Position numbers and translations under genes: made by a program. Source: Sphaerimonospora cavernae (GTDB lineage: Bacteria > Actinomycetota > Actinomycetes > Streptosporangiales > Streptosporangiaceae). From it: 64,000 nucleotides of DNA. The stretch lies in NCBI RefSeq assembly GCF_042435035.1, contig NZ_JBHMQT010000050.1, positions 1 through 64,000 on the forward strand. Direction: 5' to 3'. Numbering within the stretch: the first letter of the stretch is position 1; the number at the start of each line of letters is the position of its first letter. The notes beneath the pieces were generated by a model. The model did not search any database. It saw nothing but the letters and a program-made list of their open reading frames with translations, and was not told the origin of the DNA. Of this stretch, positions 26,208-34,191 are shown one piece after another.

Positions 26208-28372
26208 GCCGCTTCCTCGACGAGCGTGCGATAGGGGCCCGGCCCGGCGATGAGCTCGGCGTGCGTGCCGCGCTGGACTACCCTGCCCCGGTCGAGCACG
26301 AGGATCAGGTCGCTGTCCCGCACGGTGCTGAGCCGGTGCGCGATCACCACGCACGTGCAGCCCCTGGCCTTCAGGTTGGCGTCGACCAGGGCCTCGGTCT
26401 CCGCGTCCAGCGCGCTGGTGGCCTCGTCGAGCACCAGGACCGACGGGGACAGCGCGAGCGCCCGGGCGATCTCCATGCGCTGCCGTTCGCCGCCCGACAG
26501 GTTGCGGCCCCGCTCCTGGATCCAGCCGCCCGACAGCCCGCCCCTGCGGTGGACCACCTCGGCCAGGCAGGAGTCGGAGAGCGCCCTGTGCAGCCGGTAC
26601 GACGGGATCGTCGGATCCCACAGCGTCAGGTTGTCGGCCACCGTGCCCTCGAACACCTGCAGGTTCTGCTCGACGTAGCCGACCGAAGTGGTGAGCGTCT
26701 CCCTCGGCGTGTCCTCCCTCGGGACGCCGTCGAACCTGATCTGCCCCGACCACGGCCGGACAGCGCCGGTGAGCAGGCGGGCCACCGTGGACTTGCCGCT
26801 GCCCGTACGGCCGACGATGGCGACCCGCTGGCCGGGCTCGGCCCGGAACGACAGCCCCTCGATGACCGGCCCGTGCTGGCGGTCGTAACCGAACGTCACC
26901 TCGTCGAACTCCACGGCGCCGCGCAGGCCGCCGGACGTCTCGGACGCGAGGGGCAACGCCGCATGCTGCGGATCGGGTTCCGTGCAGAGCGCGTCGTCGA
27001 GCATGCTGGTCTGCGCGACCACGATCTGGGCTTGGGCGCCCAGCCCGACCAGCGAGGTCACCGGCACGAGGAAGGCTCCGACGAGAAGCTGGGCGGCGAT
27101 GACCGTGTCCATGGTGACCTCGCCGCGGGCCATCAGCACCCCTCCGGTGATCACCACGGTGGCCCCGGCGAGGGAGCCGAGCGAGGCGGGCACCACCATC
27201 AGCCCCTGGGTGACGCGCATCAGGTCCTGGGCGGCCGACAGGCTCCGCGCCGACAGACCCGCCCACTTGGCGAAGAACCAGCCCTCGGCGCCGTCGGCCT
27301 TGAGCGACTCGGCCATCGAGACGCCGTTGAAGGCCATGCTGTCCCTGTGGTGCTCATCGAAGATCAGCCGTTGCTGGTGCGGCGCGCTGCGACGGCTGAC
27401 CGCGCGCATCGCCAGCAGGTTGACCACCGCGAGCACGCCGGCGACCACGGCGAACACCGGGTGGAAGACGAAGAGGATCGAGGAGTGCACCACCATGGTC
27501 AGCGCGGCGGCGATGGCCGTGGCGACCCGATCCGACAGCAGCAGGGCCAGCCCGGCGCCGAAGGCCGTCCTCGTCACCAGGCCGCCCGTCGCCCGCCTGT
27601 GGAAGTAGTCGCCCGGCAGCCGCAGCAACCGCCACATGTAGCGGCCCGACAGGTCGGCCGCCATCGCCATCTGGACGGCGGTGAGCAGCCGCTGCTGCGC
27701 CCAGGTCCCGACCAGGGTGAAGGCGACGCAGCCGAGCAGTCCGAACAGCACGGGCGCCGACCAGGTGGGATCACCGGCGACCAGCACCCTGCCGAGCAGC
27801 AGCCGGGTGAGCAGCGCGGTGGCCGCGGCGGGAACGGCGAGCATGAAGGCCATGACGGCGATGGCGAGCAGCGTGGACAGGTACGGCCGGACCTTGGCCA
27901 GCGCCGAACGGGCGAGGGGGAGGCGCTGCCCCCCGGGCGTGAAATCCTCGCCCGGGCGCGGCACCATCACGATCCCGCTGAACCGTTTGCGGAAGTCCTC
28001 CCTGCTCAGCCGGACCCTGCCCACGGCGGGGTCGTTCAGGTAGGCCCATCGCCTGCGCATGCCCTCCAGCACCACGAAGTGCCGGCGATCGACGAAGATC
28101 ATCGATGGGACGGGGAAGGTCTCCAGTTCGTCGGCCGTCACGCGCCAGGCACCGATGTCGAAGCCGTATTCCTGGGCCGCCGCCTTGATGCCGGTGCCGG
28201 TCAGCCCGTCCCTGCCGACGCCGCACCGTTCCCTGATCTCGTGCAGGGGTACGCGCAGGCCGTGGTAGGCGAAGATCATGCTCAGGCAGGCCGGCCCGCA
28301 GTCGGCGTCCTCCATCTGCGGGCGGCGCTCGGTGCGTACGGGACGCCGCCGCCTGGTCGCCGTCTCAGACAC
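26204..28372 (-). CDS. C39-peptidase ABC exporter (PCAT) for NHLP peptides
   Basis: A 722-residue protein; GTG at 28372 with GGGAGG before it, overlapping the HlyD-like gene by 8 bases. Order: C39 peptidase (QMEDADCGPACLSMI with oxyanion Gln and catalytic Cys; FVDRRHFVVLEG His; LNDPAVGR Asp), six membrane segments, and ATPase (VGRTGSGKSTVARLL, LSGGERQRMEIARALAL, VLVLDEATSAL). It should cut leaders after Gly-Gly/Ala-Gly-type motifs such as ESSAGG and VAAG and export the core. Confidence 0.92.
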   Translation of the reverse strand: MSETATRRRRPVRTERRPQMEDADCGPACLSMIFAYHGLRVPLHEIRERCGVGRDGLTGTGIKAAAQEYGFDIGAWRVTADELETFPVPSMIFVDRRHFVVLEGMRRRWAYLNDPAVGRVRLSREDFRKRFSGIVMVPRPGEDFTPGGQRLPLARSALAKVRPYLSTLLAIAVMAFMLAVPAAATALLTRLLLGRVLVAGDPTWSAPVLFGLLGCVAFTLVGTWAQQRLLTAVQMAMAADLSGRYMWRLLRLPGDYFHRRATGGLVTRTAFGAGLALLLSDRVATAIAAALTMVVHSSILFVFHPVFAVVAGVLAVVNLLAMRAVSRRSAPHQQRLIFDEHHRDSMAFNGVSMAESLKADGAEGWFFAKWAGLSARSLSAAQDLMRVTQGLMVVPASLGSLAGATVVITGGVLMARGEVTMDTVIAAQLLVGAFLVPVTSLVGLGAQAQIVVAQTSMLDDALCTEPDPQHAALPLASETSGGLRGAVEFDEVTFGYDRQHGPVIEGLSFRAEPGQRVAIVGRTGSGKSTVARLLTGAVRPWSGQIRFDGVPREDTPRETLTTSVGYVEQNLQVFEGTVADNLTLWDPTIPSYRLHRALSDSCLAEVVHRRGGLSGGWIQERGRNLSGGERQRMEIARALALSPSVLVLDEATSALDAETEALVDANLKARGCTCVVIAHRLSTVRDSDLILVLDRGRVVQRGTHAELIAGPGPYRTLVEEAA

Positions 28373-29078
28373 GGCGGCCTCCCGGGAACAGCGCGTCGAC
28401 GGGACGGACGACGGCGACGGTGATCTCCGCCGCCACCGGGGTCAGCGTGGCGCCCGGCCAGGCCGGCCGGTCGAGATCGACGGTCACCAGATATCGGCCG
28501 TCGGCCCGCAGCGCATCGCCGAAGAGCGGGCGCAGCATCTCCTCGGACGCGGGGTACGGCTCGACGGCGCCCACCCGTCCCGGTACGGCGCCGGCGACCA
28601 TGACGGGCTGGCCGGGCGCGAGCGCGCCGACCCTGTCCTGGCCGACCATGAGCAGCGCCCGTAGGGACCCGGCGGCGGGATCGAGGGCCGCGACGGTGCC
28701 GCCGACGGCCAGAATGGTGCCGGGGGCGGCCGTACGAAGCACCCGGCCACTCAGGGCGCCCGTCACGATGTGCCGGTTCCCCTTCCCGTCAGAGAGCACG
28801 GCCAGCGGAGTCGCCGGGGTGACCTCCTGCCCCGCATGGACCAGCACCTCGGCCAGGCTGCCGGCCACGGGGGCGGCCACCGGCACGGGCCCGCCCCCCG
28901 CCACCAGCACGCCCGTGGCCACGACAACGTCGCGGACCTGACCGAAGAAGGCCCAGCCCGCGCCGCAGCCCGCGACCAGGATGAGCGCCACCGCGGCGAG
29001 CCACGCCTTGGTCCGCACGGTGGAGACGAGCTGGTCGATCCGTTCGCCTCCCGGCGCCTCCAAGACGGGCGTGGTCAT
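28365..29078 (-). CDS. HlyD-like membrane-fusion protein of the NHLP system (short)
   Basis: A 237-residue protein from ATG 29078, overlapping the precursor 3 stop (ATGA). It has one membrane anchor (AWLAAVALILVAGCGAGWAF), then two biotinyl-lipoyl-like halves (VVVATGVLVAGGGPVPVAAP, GALSGRVLRTAAPGTILAVG) and a beta-barrel tail. NHLP HlyD proteins are usually near 400 residues with a long coiled coil; here that is almost absent, as expected for a host without an outer membrane. It links the exporter to the outside. Confidence 0.8.
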   Translation of the reverse strand: MTTPVLEAPGGERIDQLVSTVRTKAWLAAVALILVAGCGAGWAFFGQVRDVVVATGVLVAGGGPVPVAAPVAGSLAEVLVHAGQEVTPATPLAVLSDGKGNRHIVTGALSGRVLRTAAPGTILAVGGTVAALDPAAGSLRALLMVGQDRVGALAPGQPVMVAGAVPGRVGAVEPYPASEEMLRPLFGDALRADGRYLVTVDLDRPAWPGATLTPVAAEITVAVVRPVDALFPGGRRV

Positions 29079-29404
29079 CGGAGGCTCGCCTCCGGGGGGT
29101 TTTGGTCCATGCAGAAGCAGAAGCTGAGCAGGCACGGAGGCACCGCCGCCGTCACCTCGCCGTCGAGCGCCTCGATGACCAGCTCGGTAACGGGTTCCGA
29201 TGGCAGCGCCGGCGCGCGGACCCCCTCCGCGAGCGTGAGGCCGTACTCAGCCAGGATGGACGCGGGCTCGTGCTCGTAACGGATCCTGAGGCCGGCGTCG
29301 GACCACGCCCGCGCGGTCAGCTCGCCGAACTTTCTGCGCTGAGCGGTGTCCCAACCGATCGGGTCCCTGCCGATCGTGTCCCTGCCGATCGTGTCCACAG
29401 TCAT
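29075..29404 (-). CDS. RiPP precursor peptide 3 (NHLP leader, Cys-rich core)
   Basis: A 109-residue protein; GGGAG lies about 10 bases before ATG 29404. The N-terminus has two and a half IGRD-type repeats, then the leader pattern RRKFGELTARAWSDAG, YEHEPASILAEYGLTLAEGV and VTELVIEALDG. The C-terminal core is unlike the others: EVTAAVPPCLLSFCFCMDQ, then NPPEASLR, with three Cys close together and few Ser/Thr. Its stop overlaps the HlyD-like start, so it is translated with the export genes. Confidence 0.78.
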   Translation of the reverse strand: MTVDTIGRDTIGRDPIGWDTAQRRKFGELTARAWSDAGLRIRYEHEPASILAEYGLTLAEGVRAPALPSEPVTELVIEALDGEVTAAVPPCLLSFCFCMDQNPPEASLR

Positions 29405-29490
29405 CAAAAATCTCCCGCCGGGTGGTATGAGATGCTTCTTCCGCGGGGTGGTGAGCATCTGGACTGCCCACCACCCCGTCTGGGCGTACT

Positions 29491-29511
29491 GGGCCCGGCC
29501 GTCCCGGGCCC
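29491..29511 (-). terminator. GC-rich hairpin between precursors 2 and 3
   Basis: GGGCCCGG and CCGGGCCC form a perfect 8-bp stem with a 5-base loop, about 80 bases after the precursor 2 stop. It may be a partial terminator that keeps precursor 2 message in excess over downstream genes. Near it are three CGGTTGTTTTGG-like direct repeats (29,520-29,555). Confidence 0.5.
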
Positions 29512-29589
29512 GGGTGTTCTGGCCCGGTTGTTTTGGCTCGGTTGTTTTGGCCCGGACGTACTGAGGCGTCTCGGGTGGTCTGCCAGGTC

Positions 29590-29880
29590 TCAGGCGCTCT
29601 GCCTGCCGGACAGACATCCGGTCGGGCAACTGACGGTGCCGATCGTGCCGAGGGCGCCGCCCGCCGACGACTCCAGGCTCTCCAGGTCGATGGCCTGATC
29701 AGGCTGGGCGGGCAGGTCGGGAGTGGGAAGCTCGCGCGGCCAGTCGACGCCGGCGTCCGCGAGTGCGGCGCGTGGGTCTCGCGCGAAGTCCCGCCTGATC
29801 GACTCGTCGGACCAGGCGAGTGCGTAGAAACGGGCGAGTTGGGTGCGTAGCTCGTGAGACAGTGTCGGATCTTCCGGCAT
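29590..29880 (-). CDS. RiPP precursor peptide 2 (NHLP leader, CPTGC core)
   Basis: A 96-residue protein; GAGGTG lies before ATG 29880. Leader: LRTQLARFYALAWSDESIRR, DFARDPRAALADAGVDWP and IDLESLESSAGG, with a clear Gly-Gly cleavage site. The predicted core is about 21 residues, ALGTIGTVSCPTGCLSGRQ then SA. The S-C-P-T-G-C arrangement with upstream Thr is like lanthipeptide rings, but Cys next to Ser also suits thiazole chemistry. It has its own upstream element at 30002-30027. Confidence 0.85.
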   Translation of the reverse strand: MPEDPTLSHELRTQLARFYALAWSDESIRRDFARDPRAALADAGVDWPRELPTPDLPAQPDQAIDLESLESSAGGALGTIGTVSCPTGCLSGRQSA

Positions 29881-30001
29881 GATGTCACCTCGTCACGGAG
29901 GCCCCGGGGTCACGGACACCTGCTCGTCCGCTCTCTCCGGAAGTCGGGGGGCGGCCTCCTGTGCTGTCCAGTTTCGTGATCAGTCGCTGGGGCCACCAGA
30001 A

Positions 30002-30027
30002 ACAACTAACACCGACATATCGTGATA
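30002..30027 (-). promoter_or_regulatory. Bipartite element upstream of precursor 2
   Basis: On the minus strand: TATCACG, 7 bases, GGTGTTAGTTGT, ending 122 bases before the ATG at 29880. The same 7 + 12 bases with the same spacing lie 126 bases before precursor 1. It could be an operator with a -10-like TTAGTT, or a binding site for one of the cluster regulators. Confidence 0.65.
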
Positions 30028-30031
30028 TTCA

Positions 30032-30808
30032 TCATCTCGGGCGGTTCGTCGGCCTCGATGGCATCCGCTGTTCCCGATGCGCGAACCCTCGCATCTCTCT
30101 CTGCGCCTCGCGGGCCAGTTCGAGCATGTCGCGCAGCTCCTTCTTGACGTTCTCGGCTTCGCCGTCGGCGCCGCGGAGGACTTCACGGCCCTGCGCGGCG
30201 ATGGCGTCGAGACGGCTGCCGAGGACTCTCTCCAGCTCGCGCATCGCCCGCGCGCGCTGGGCCGACAACTCGAACGTGACGAGTTCGGCTCTGGTCGCGT
30301 ACAGGACCCTCGCCGTCTCCGCGAAATGCGTCAGACCCGCGAGACAGACGGCCATCACCGCGACCGTCAACGTCCAGGACATCATCTCCTGAGGAGGATC
30401 GCCGAGGACCCTCGACTTGAACGCCTCCGCGAACAGCACAAGCGCGAAGGCCGGCAGGGAGAACGGCCTGGGGAGGAATCCGAGCGCCGCCGCGGCCAGG
30501 AAAATCCCCGAAGTGGCCCACCACGCGCCGAGGAACGGCAACGGCGCGTAGACGAGGAGGGCCATCGCCGCCACCGCCCAGTGCCGGCGGTCTCTGAGGG
30601 GACCGGCGAAGCCGGTCGCGACGTACAGTGCGACGACGGCGGTCAACAGGATGACGGCGGGGATCCACCGGTCCGGGCCGCTGTCCTCGATGTAGTGCCT
30701 GAACACCCGGCTCATCAGGACAAAGGCGAACGCCAAGACCGCGGCGCGGCCGAACCGCACCTCCAGCGGTGCGCGAGCGGCCACCCGCGGTTCACGAGCC
30801 TGAGTCAC
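30032..30808 (-). CDS. Kinase-like membrane protein lacking the phosphoacceptor His and ATPase domain
   Basis: A 258-residue protein with GTG start at 30808. About five membrane segments (AVLAFAFVLMSRVF, WIPAVILLTAVVALYVATGF, WAVAAMALLVYAPLPFLG and following) lead into a helix pair that aligns with the HisKA_3 dimer domain: AMRELERVLGSRLDAIAAQ against ARELHDVLGHNLSVIAM of the cluster kinase. The His is Glu, and no ATPase domain follows the second helix (LRDMLELAREAQREMRGFAH). It may act as a sensor or partner that mixes with the true kinases, or as an immunity protein. It lies between precursors 1 and 2. Confidence 0.65.
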   Translation of the reverse strand: MTQAREPRVAARAPLEVRFGRAAVLAFAFVLMSRVFRHYIEDSGPDRWIPAVILLTAVVALYVATGFAGPLRDRRHWAVAAMALLVYAPLPFLGAWWATSGIFLAAAALGFLPRPFSLPAFALVLFAEAFKSRVLGDPPQEMMSWTLTVAVMAVCLAGLTHFAETARVLYATRAELVTFELSAQRARAMRELERVLGSRLDAIAAQGREVLRGADGEAENVKKELRDMLELAREAQREMRGFAHREQRMPSRPTNRPR

Positions 30809-30889
30809 AAACGGATCATGGCAACCGATTCCGGTCGAGGCAACGCCTCACGGGCCGGCGTTCGGTACGAGACACGCCCATCGCAGAGC

Positions 30890-30945
30890 GCCTTCTGGAA
30901 GCGCCCTTCTGGGGAGGCGCCCTTCTGGTGAGGCGCCCTTCTGGG
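30890..30945 (-). repeat. Tandem GGCGCCCTTCTGG repeats after precursor 1
   Basis: Four imperfect copies with spacing of 14 to 17 bases lie just downstream of the precursor 1 terminator stem. They are non-coding in this reading and not found elsewhere in the window. Confidence 0.6.
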
Positions 30946-30974
30946 GGGCGCGCACAGACGGAGGCGCCCCCCAG
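30941..30974 (-). terminator. Strong hairpin right after precursor 1
   Basis: CTGGGGGGCGC pairs perfectly over 11 bp with GCGCCCCCCAG, loop 12 bases, beginning 6 bases after the precursor 1 stop. No U-run follows, as is usual in high-GC actinomycetes. It should end or stabilise a short precursor transcript. Confidence 0.7.
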
Positions 30975-30980
30975 GACAGG

Positions 30981-31331
30981 TCAGGTGGGCAGCTGGCTTG
31001 AGGCAGAGCCGTAGGTGCCCGCGCAGGCAGCGGTGCCCGCGGTGCCGCCGATGGTGCTGACCGAGCTCGCCGTGCCCGCTGTGCCCGCCGTGCCCGCCTC
31101 GGCGACGCCGGCCGCGACCTCCAGCTCCTCGACGCTGAACTCGCCCTCGGGCTTCGGCGGCAGCACCGGCGTGGGCACGCCCTCGGGGTAGACGATGCCG
31201 TACTCCGCGAGCATCGCCCGGGGCTCGCGACCGTAACGAGCCTTGACCTCCTCCTCCGCCCACGCGGCGGCGATCAGCCGGGCGAACTTCTTGCGGTCCT
31301 CGTCACCGAGAATGTAAATGCTTTCGGCCAT
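30981..31331 (-). CDS. RiPP precursor peptide 1 (NHLP leader, Ala/Gly/Thr/Ser core)
   Basis: A 116-residue protein with AAGGAGAG before ATG 31331. Leader: MAESIYILGDEDRKKFARLI, AEYGIVYPEGVPTPVLPP, FSVEELEVAAG, then a core of about 41 residues: VAEAGTAGTAGTASSVST, IGGTAGTAACAGTYGSASSQ, LPT. The core has 14 or so Ser/Thr but only one Cys, so oxazole or dehydroamino-acid formation is more likely than lanthionine rings. G-T-A-A-C is shared with precursor 4. First gene after the regulator, with its own promoter-like element and terminator. Confidence 0.87.
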   Translation of the reverse strand: MAESIYILGDEDRKKFARLIAAAWAEEEVKARYGREPRAMLAEYGIVYPEGVPTPVLPPKPEGEFSVEELEVAAGVAEAGTAGTAGTASSVSTIGGTAGTAACAGTYGSASSQLPT

Positions 31332-31456
31332 CGGGCCACTCTCCTTCCGCCCCGGATCGCGACCGGGGTCCGACGGGAGTGACAGCGGGCATCTGGACTG
31401 CTCGCTGCCCCTTGTTGCAGGTTCAGACTCGCCCGAGACGACCTTCGGCGGAAGGC

Positions 31457-31482
31457 ACAACTAACACCAACCGGCCGTGATA
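31457..31482 (-). promoter_or_regulatory. Bipartite element upstream of precursor 1
   Basis: Minus strand TATCACG, 7 bases, GGTGTTAGTTGT, ending 126 bases before ATG 31331; identical in both halves and in spacing to the element before precursor 2. This implies long 5' leaders or a distal operator. Confidence 0.65.
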
Positions 31483-31572
31483 ACTGTCATGTGGCCGGCG
31501 GAGGCCGTGGTCCCCCAGGTCCGGCGTCGAGGACGCCGATCCCGCCGGCGGTCTCTGAGATGTCCCCTGTGA

Positions 31573-33936
31573 TCAGGAGGCCTCGTCCCTGGTCCGCCCG
31601 CTGAGCCAGGCGGCGATCTGGGTTCGGGAGTTGAAGCCGAGCTTGTCCAGGATGTGCTCGATGTGCCCTTCCGCGGTGCGCTGCGAGATCACCAGCGCCG
31701 CCGCTATGTCCTTGTTGCTCAGCCCCTGCGCGACCAGTTCGGCGATCTCCGACTCACGACGGGTCAACGGCCACAGGCGTCCCGGAACCCCGGCGGTTTC
31801 GGTCCGCTCGGGCGACTCCTCCTTCAACGCGTAGCGGATCGCCTCGCCGTACGACATCTTGGCCCCGCGCTTGACGGCGGCTCGGAACGCCGTCTCGCCC
31901 AGGGCCTCCAGCGTCAGTGCCTCGCATTCATCGTGATAGCGCCTGAGGCAGCCGAACTCGGACATCGACGCTTCGACCGCCTGCCACACCCTGTCGAGCA
32001 CGCCGAAGAGCCGAGCGGCCCGCTCGAACTGCTTCTCGCTCACGGCGGTCCAGGCCAGCACCTCCAGGCTGATCCCCGCCCCGGGGAGGTCATCCAGCCT
32101 GTCCAGGCACCGCAGTGCCTCCTGCTCCCGCGCCGTGGCCTGCCGGAGATCGCCCAGCCGCCAGGCCTCGAGGCCCAGCGCCGTCATCGCGTACGCGCGG
32201 TGCCACTGTTCCCGGTGCTTCTCGCAGAGCGTCACGCTCTCCTGCCCGACGGCCGTCGCGCGGTCGTCGTCGCCCCGCAGGCCGTACACCAGGCAGAGCC
32301 GGTTGAGCACGACCGCCAGGCCCACCGGGTCACGCGCCGCGCGGTGGTCGTCCGCCGCCTCCCGATAGAGCCGGAGAGCCCGGTCGATCTCCCCTCGGCC
32401 CATCGCCACCATCGCGGAGTACGTGGTCACGTAGGCGAGGACGTGCTTCAGGCCGAGACGCTCGGCGATGGCCCCGCTCTCCGCGAGCATGGCCGCGGCC
32501 GGCTCATATTCGGCCTGGATGACGGCGAGCCAGGCGGCGGCCGCCAGCGCACGGGCCCTGACCTCGCCCGGCTCGGAGTCGAGGGCGAGGCCGCGATCGA
32601 ACCAGCGGCGGCCCTCGCCCACCTGGTAGCCGACCCGCCAGTGATAGAGCAGATCCGCCGCCATCTCCAGGCCGGCGCGCGCCTCGCCGGGTTCGTCGAA
32701 GGACCATTCGAGGGCCGCCCGGATGTTCGGCTGCTCCTCACGTAGGCGCAGTGACGTGACGACGTGATCGGGGCCGAACAGCTCGGCTCGCGCCCGCGCC
32801 GCCCGCCGCCGGAAATGGTCACGGTGCCGCCGCCGCAGTGCGTTCTCCTCGCCGGACTCGGCGAGCCGCTCCGCCGCGTAGGCACGGATCGTGTCGAGCA
32901 GGCGGTAACGCACCCCGGCCCGCTGCCGCTCCTCCCTGATCAGTACGGATTTCTCGATCAGCCCGCTGATCAGGTCGAGGACGTCCTCCCCGGCGATGCC
33001 GTCGCCGGAGCAGACCTCCTCGGCGGCCTCGAGGTCGAGCCCGCCGCGGAACACCGAGACCCGCTGCCACAGCAGCCGCTCGGCCTCCGTGCACAGGTCG
33101 TAACTCCAGTCGATCGACGCACGAAGCGTCCGCTGACGCGTCTGCGCCGCCCGCGATCCCGAGGTCAGGAGCCGGAAGCAGTCGTCCAGGCGCTCCAGCA
33201 CCTGTTCCACTGACAGCGCGCGCAGCCGTACGGCCGCCAGCTCGATCGCGAGGGGAAGACCGTCGAGCCGCTCACAGATCGCCGCGACGGTCTCACGGTT
33301 GGCCTCGGTCAGCTGGAATCCGGGCAGGACCGCCGCCGCCCGCTCGGCGAACAGCCGGACGGCGTCGGACTCGTCCACCGGCTCGGCGAACAGCGGCGAC
33401 CCGACCGCGCCGGTCGACGGCGGCAGCGGCAGGGGCCCGAGATCGACCGTCTGCTCGCTCCCGATCCCGAGCGCCTGCCGGCTGGTGGCGAGAATGCGCA
33501 GGTCCGGCAGGGCACGCACCAGCGTGTCCACGAGGACGGCGCACTCGGCGAGCAGATGCTCGCAGTTGTCCAGGACCAGCAGCACGCTGCGGCCGGCCAG
33601 GTGCTCGATCAGCACCTCCACCGTGGGACGCGACGACACCCGCGACGACACGCCGACGGTCTCCGCCACGGTCTGGACGACGAGTTCTGGCCGATCCAGC
33701 GTCGCGAGCTCGATCAGCCACACGCCGCCGGGGAAGGCCCGGCGCACGTCCAGCGCGACGCGGGTGGCCAGGCGCGTCTTGCCGACCCCGCCCACCCCGG
33801 TGACGGTCACCACATGCGACGTGGACAGCATGCGCTTGACCTCGGCCACCTCGTGCCGACGCCCGACGAAACCGGTGACCTCGACGGGCAGCCCGTTCTG
33901 TCCTCGCTTAACCGCCCTCGCCGACCCCGCGGCCAT
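31573..33936 (-). CDS. ATPase-LuxR (NB-ARC/TPR) transcriptional activator of the RiPP cluster
   Basis: A 787-residue protein: P-loop ATPase (VTGVGGVGKTRLATR near 42; Walker B SVLLVLDNCEHL near 116; ILATSRQALGI), a winged-helix linker (LPLAIELAAVRLRALS), TPR-like repeats from about 390 to 680, and a C-terminal LuxR HTH (LTRRESEIAELVAQGLSNKD, then ISQRTAEGHIEHILDKLGFN). Such proteins are often pathway activators. It is encoded just upstream of precursor 1 on the same strand, so it may act on the bipartite elements; the target is inferred. Confidence 0.85.
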   Translation of the reverse strand: MAAGSARAVKRGQNGLPVEVTGFVGRRHEVAEVKRMLSTSHVVTVTGVGGVGKTRLATRVALDVRRAFPGGVWLIELATLDRPELVVQTVAETVGVSSRVSSRPTVEVLIEHLAGRSVLLVLDNCEHLLAECAVLVDTLVRALPDLRILATSRQALGIGSEQTVDLGPLPLPPSTGAVGSPLFAEPVDESDAVRLFAERAAAVLPGFQLTEANRETVAAICERLDGLPLAIELAAVRLRALSVEQVLERLDDCFRLLTSGSRAAQTRQRTLRASIDWSYDLCTEAERLLWQRVSVFRGGLDLEAAEEVCSGDGIAGEDVLDLISGLIEKSVLIREERQRAGVRYRLLDTIRAYAAERLAESGEENALRRRHRDHFRRRAARARAELFGPDHVVTSLRLREEQPNIRAALEWSFDEPGEARAGLEMAADLLYHWRVGYQVGEGRRWFDRGLALDSEPGEVRARALAAAAWLAVIQAEYEPAAAMLAESGAIAERLGLKHVLAYVTTYSAMVAMGRGEIDRALRLYREAADDHRAARDPVGLAVVLNRLCLVYGLRGDDDRATAVGQESVTLCEKHREQWHRAYAMTALGLEAWRLGDLRQATAREQEALRCLDRLDDLPGAGISLEVLAWTAVSEKQFERAARLFGVLDRVWQAVEASMSEFGCLRRYHDECEALTLEALGETAFRAAVKRGAKMSYGEAIRYALKEESPERTETAGVPGRLWPLTRRESEIAELVAQGLSNKDIAAALVISQRTAEGHIEHILDKLGFNSRTQIAAWLSGRTRDEAS

Positions 33937-33957
33937 GGTGCTTCACGCCGCCCTGGA

Positions 33958-34191
33958 TCAGTTTGTTCTCAGGCGGCGCAGAATCTGCTCCCGCCGGTTC
34001 TGCAGGTTGCCGATCAGGGCCTCCTGCTGTTCCACGTTGGTCAGCAGGACCGCGCGCTCCGCGGGATCGGTCGGGGCGTCCCAGCTCTGCCCGATCTCCT
34101 CCCGCATCTGCACCGTCTCCCGGCGCAGCCGCGCGATCCTCGCGTCCACCTCTTCGAGCCGGCTCTTCAGCTCGGACTCGTCGTTCGCCAC
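33958..34191 (-). CDS. Small coiled-coil protein
   Basis: A 77-residue, highly charged protein with two long heptad-like helices (LKSRLEEVDARIARLRRETV and VEQQEALIGNLQNRREQILR). It has no signal or membrane segment. It ends 21 bases before the LuxR-ATPase gene and is probably co-transcribed with it. Function unknown; an oligomerising partner is possible. Confidence 0.65.
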   Translation of the reverse strand: MANDESELKSRLEEVDARIARLRRETVQMREEIGQSWDAPTDPAERAVLLTNVEQQEALIGNLQNRREQILRRLRTN

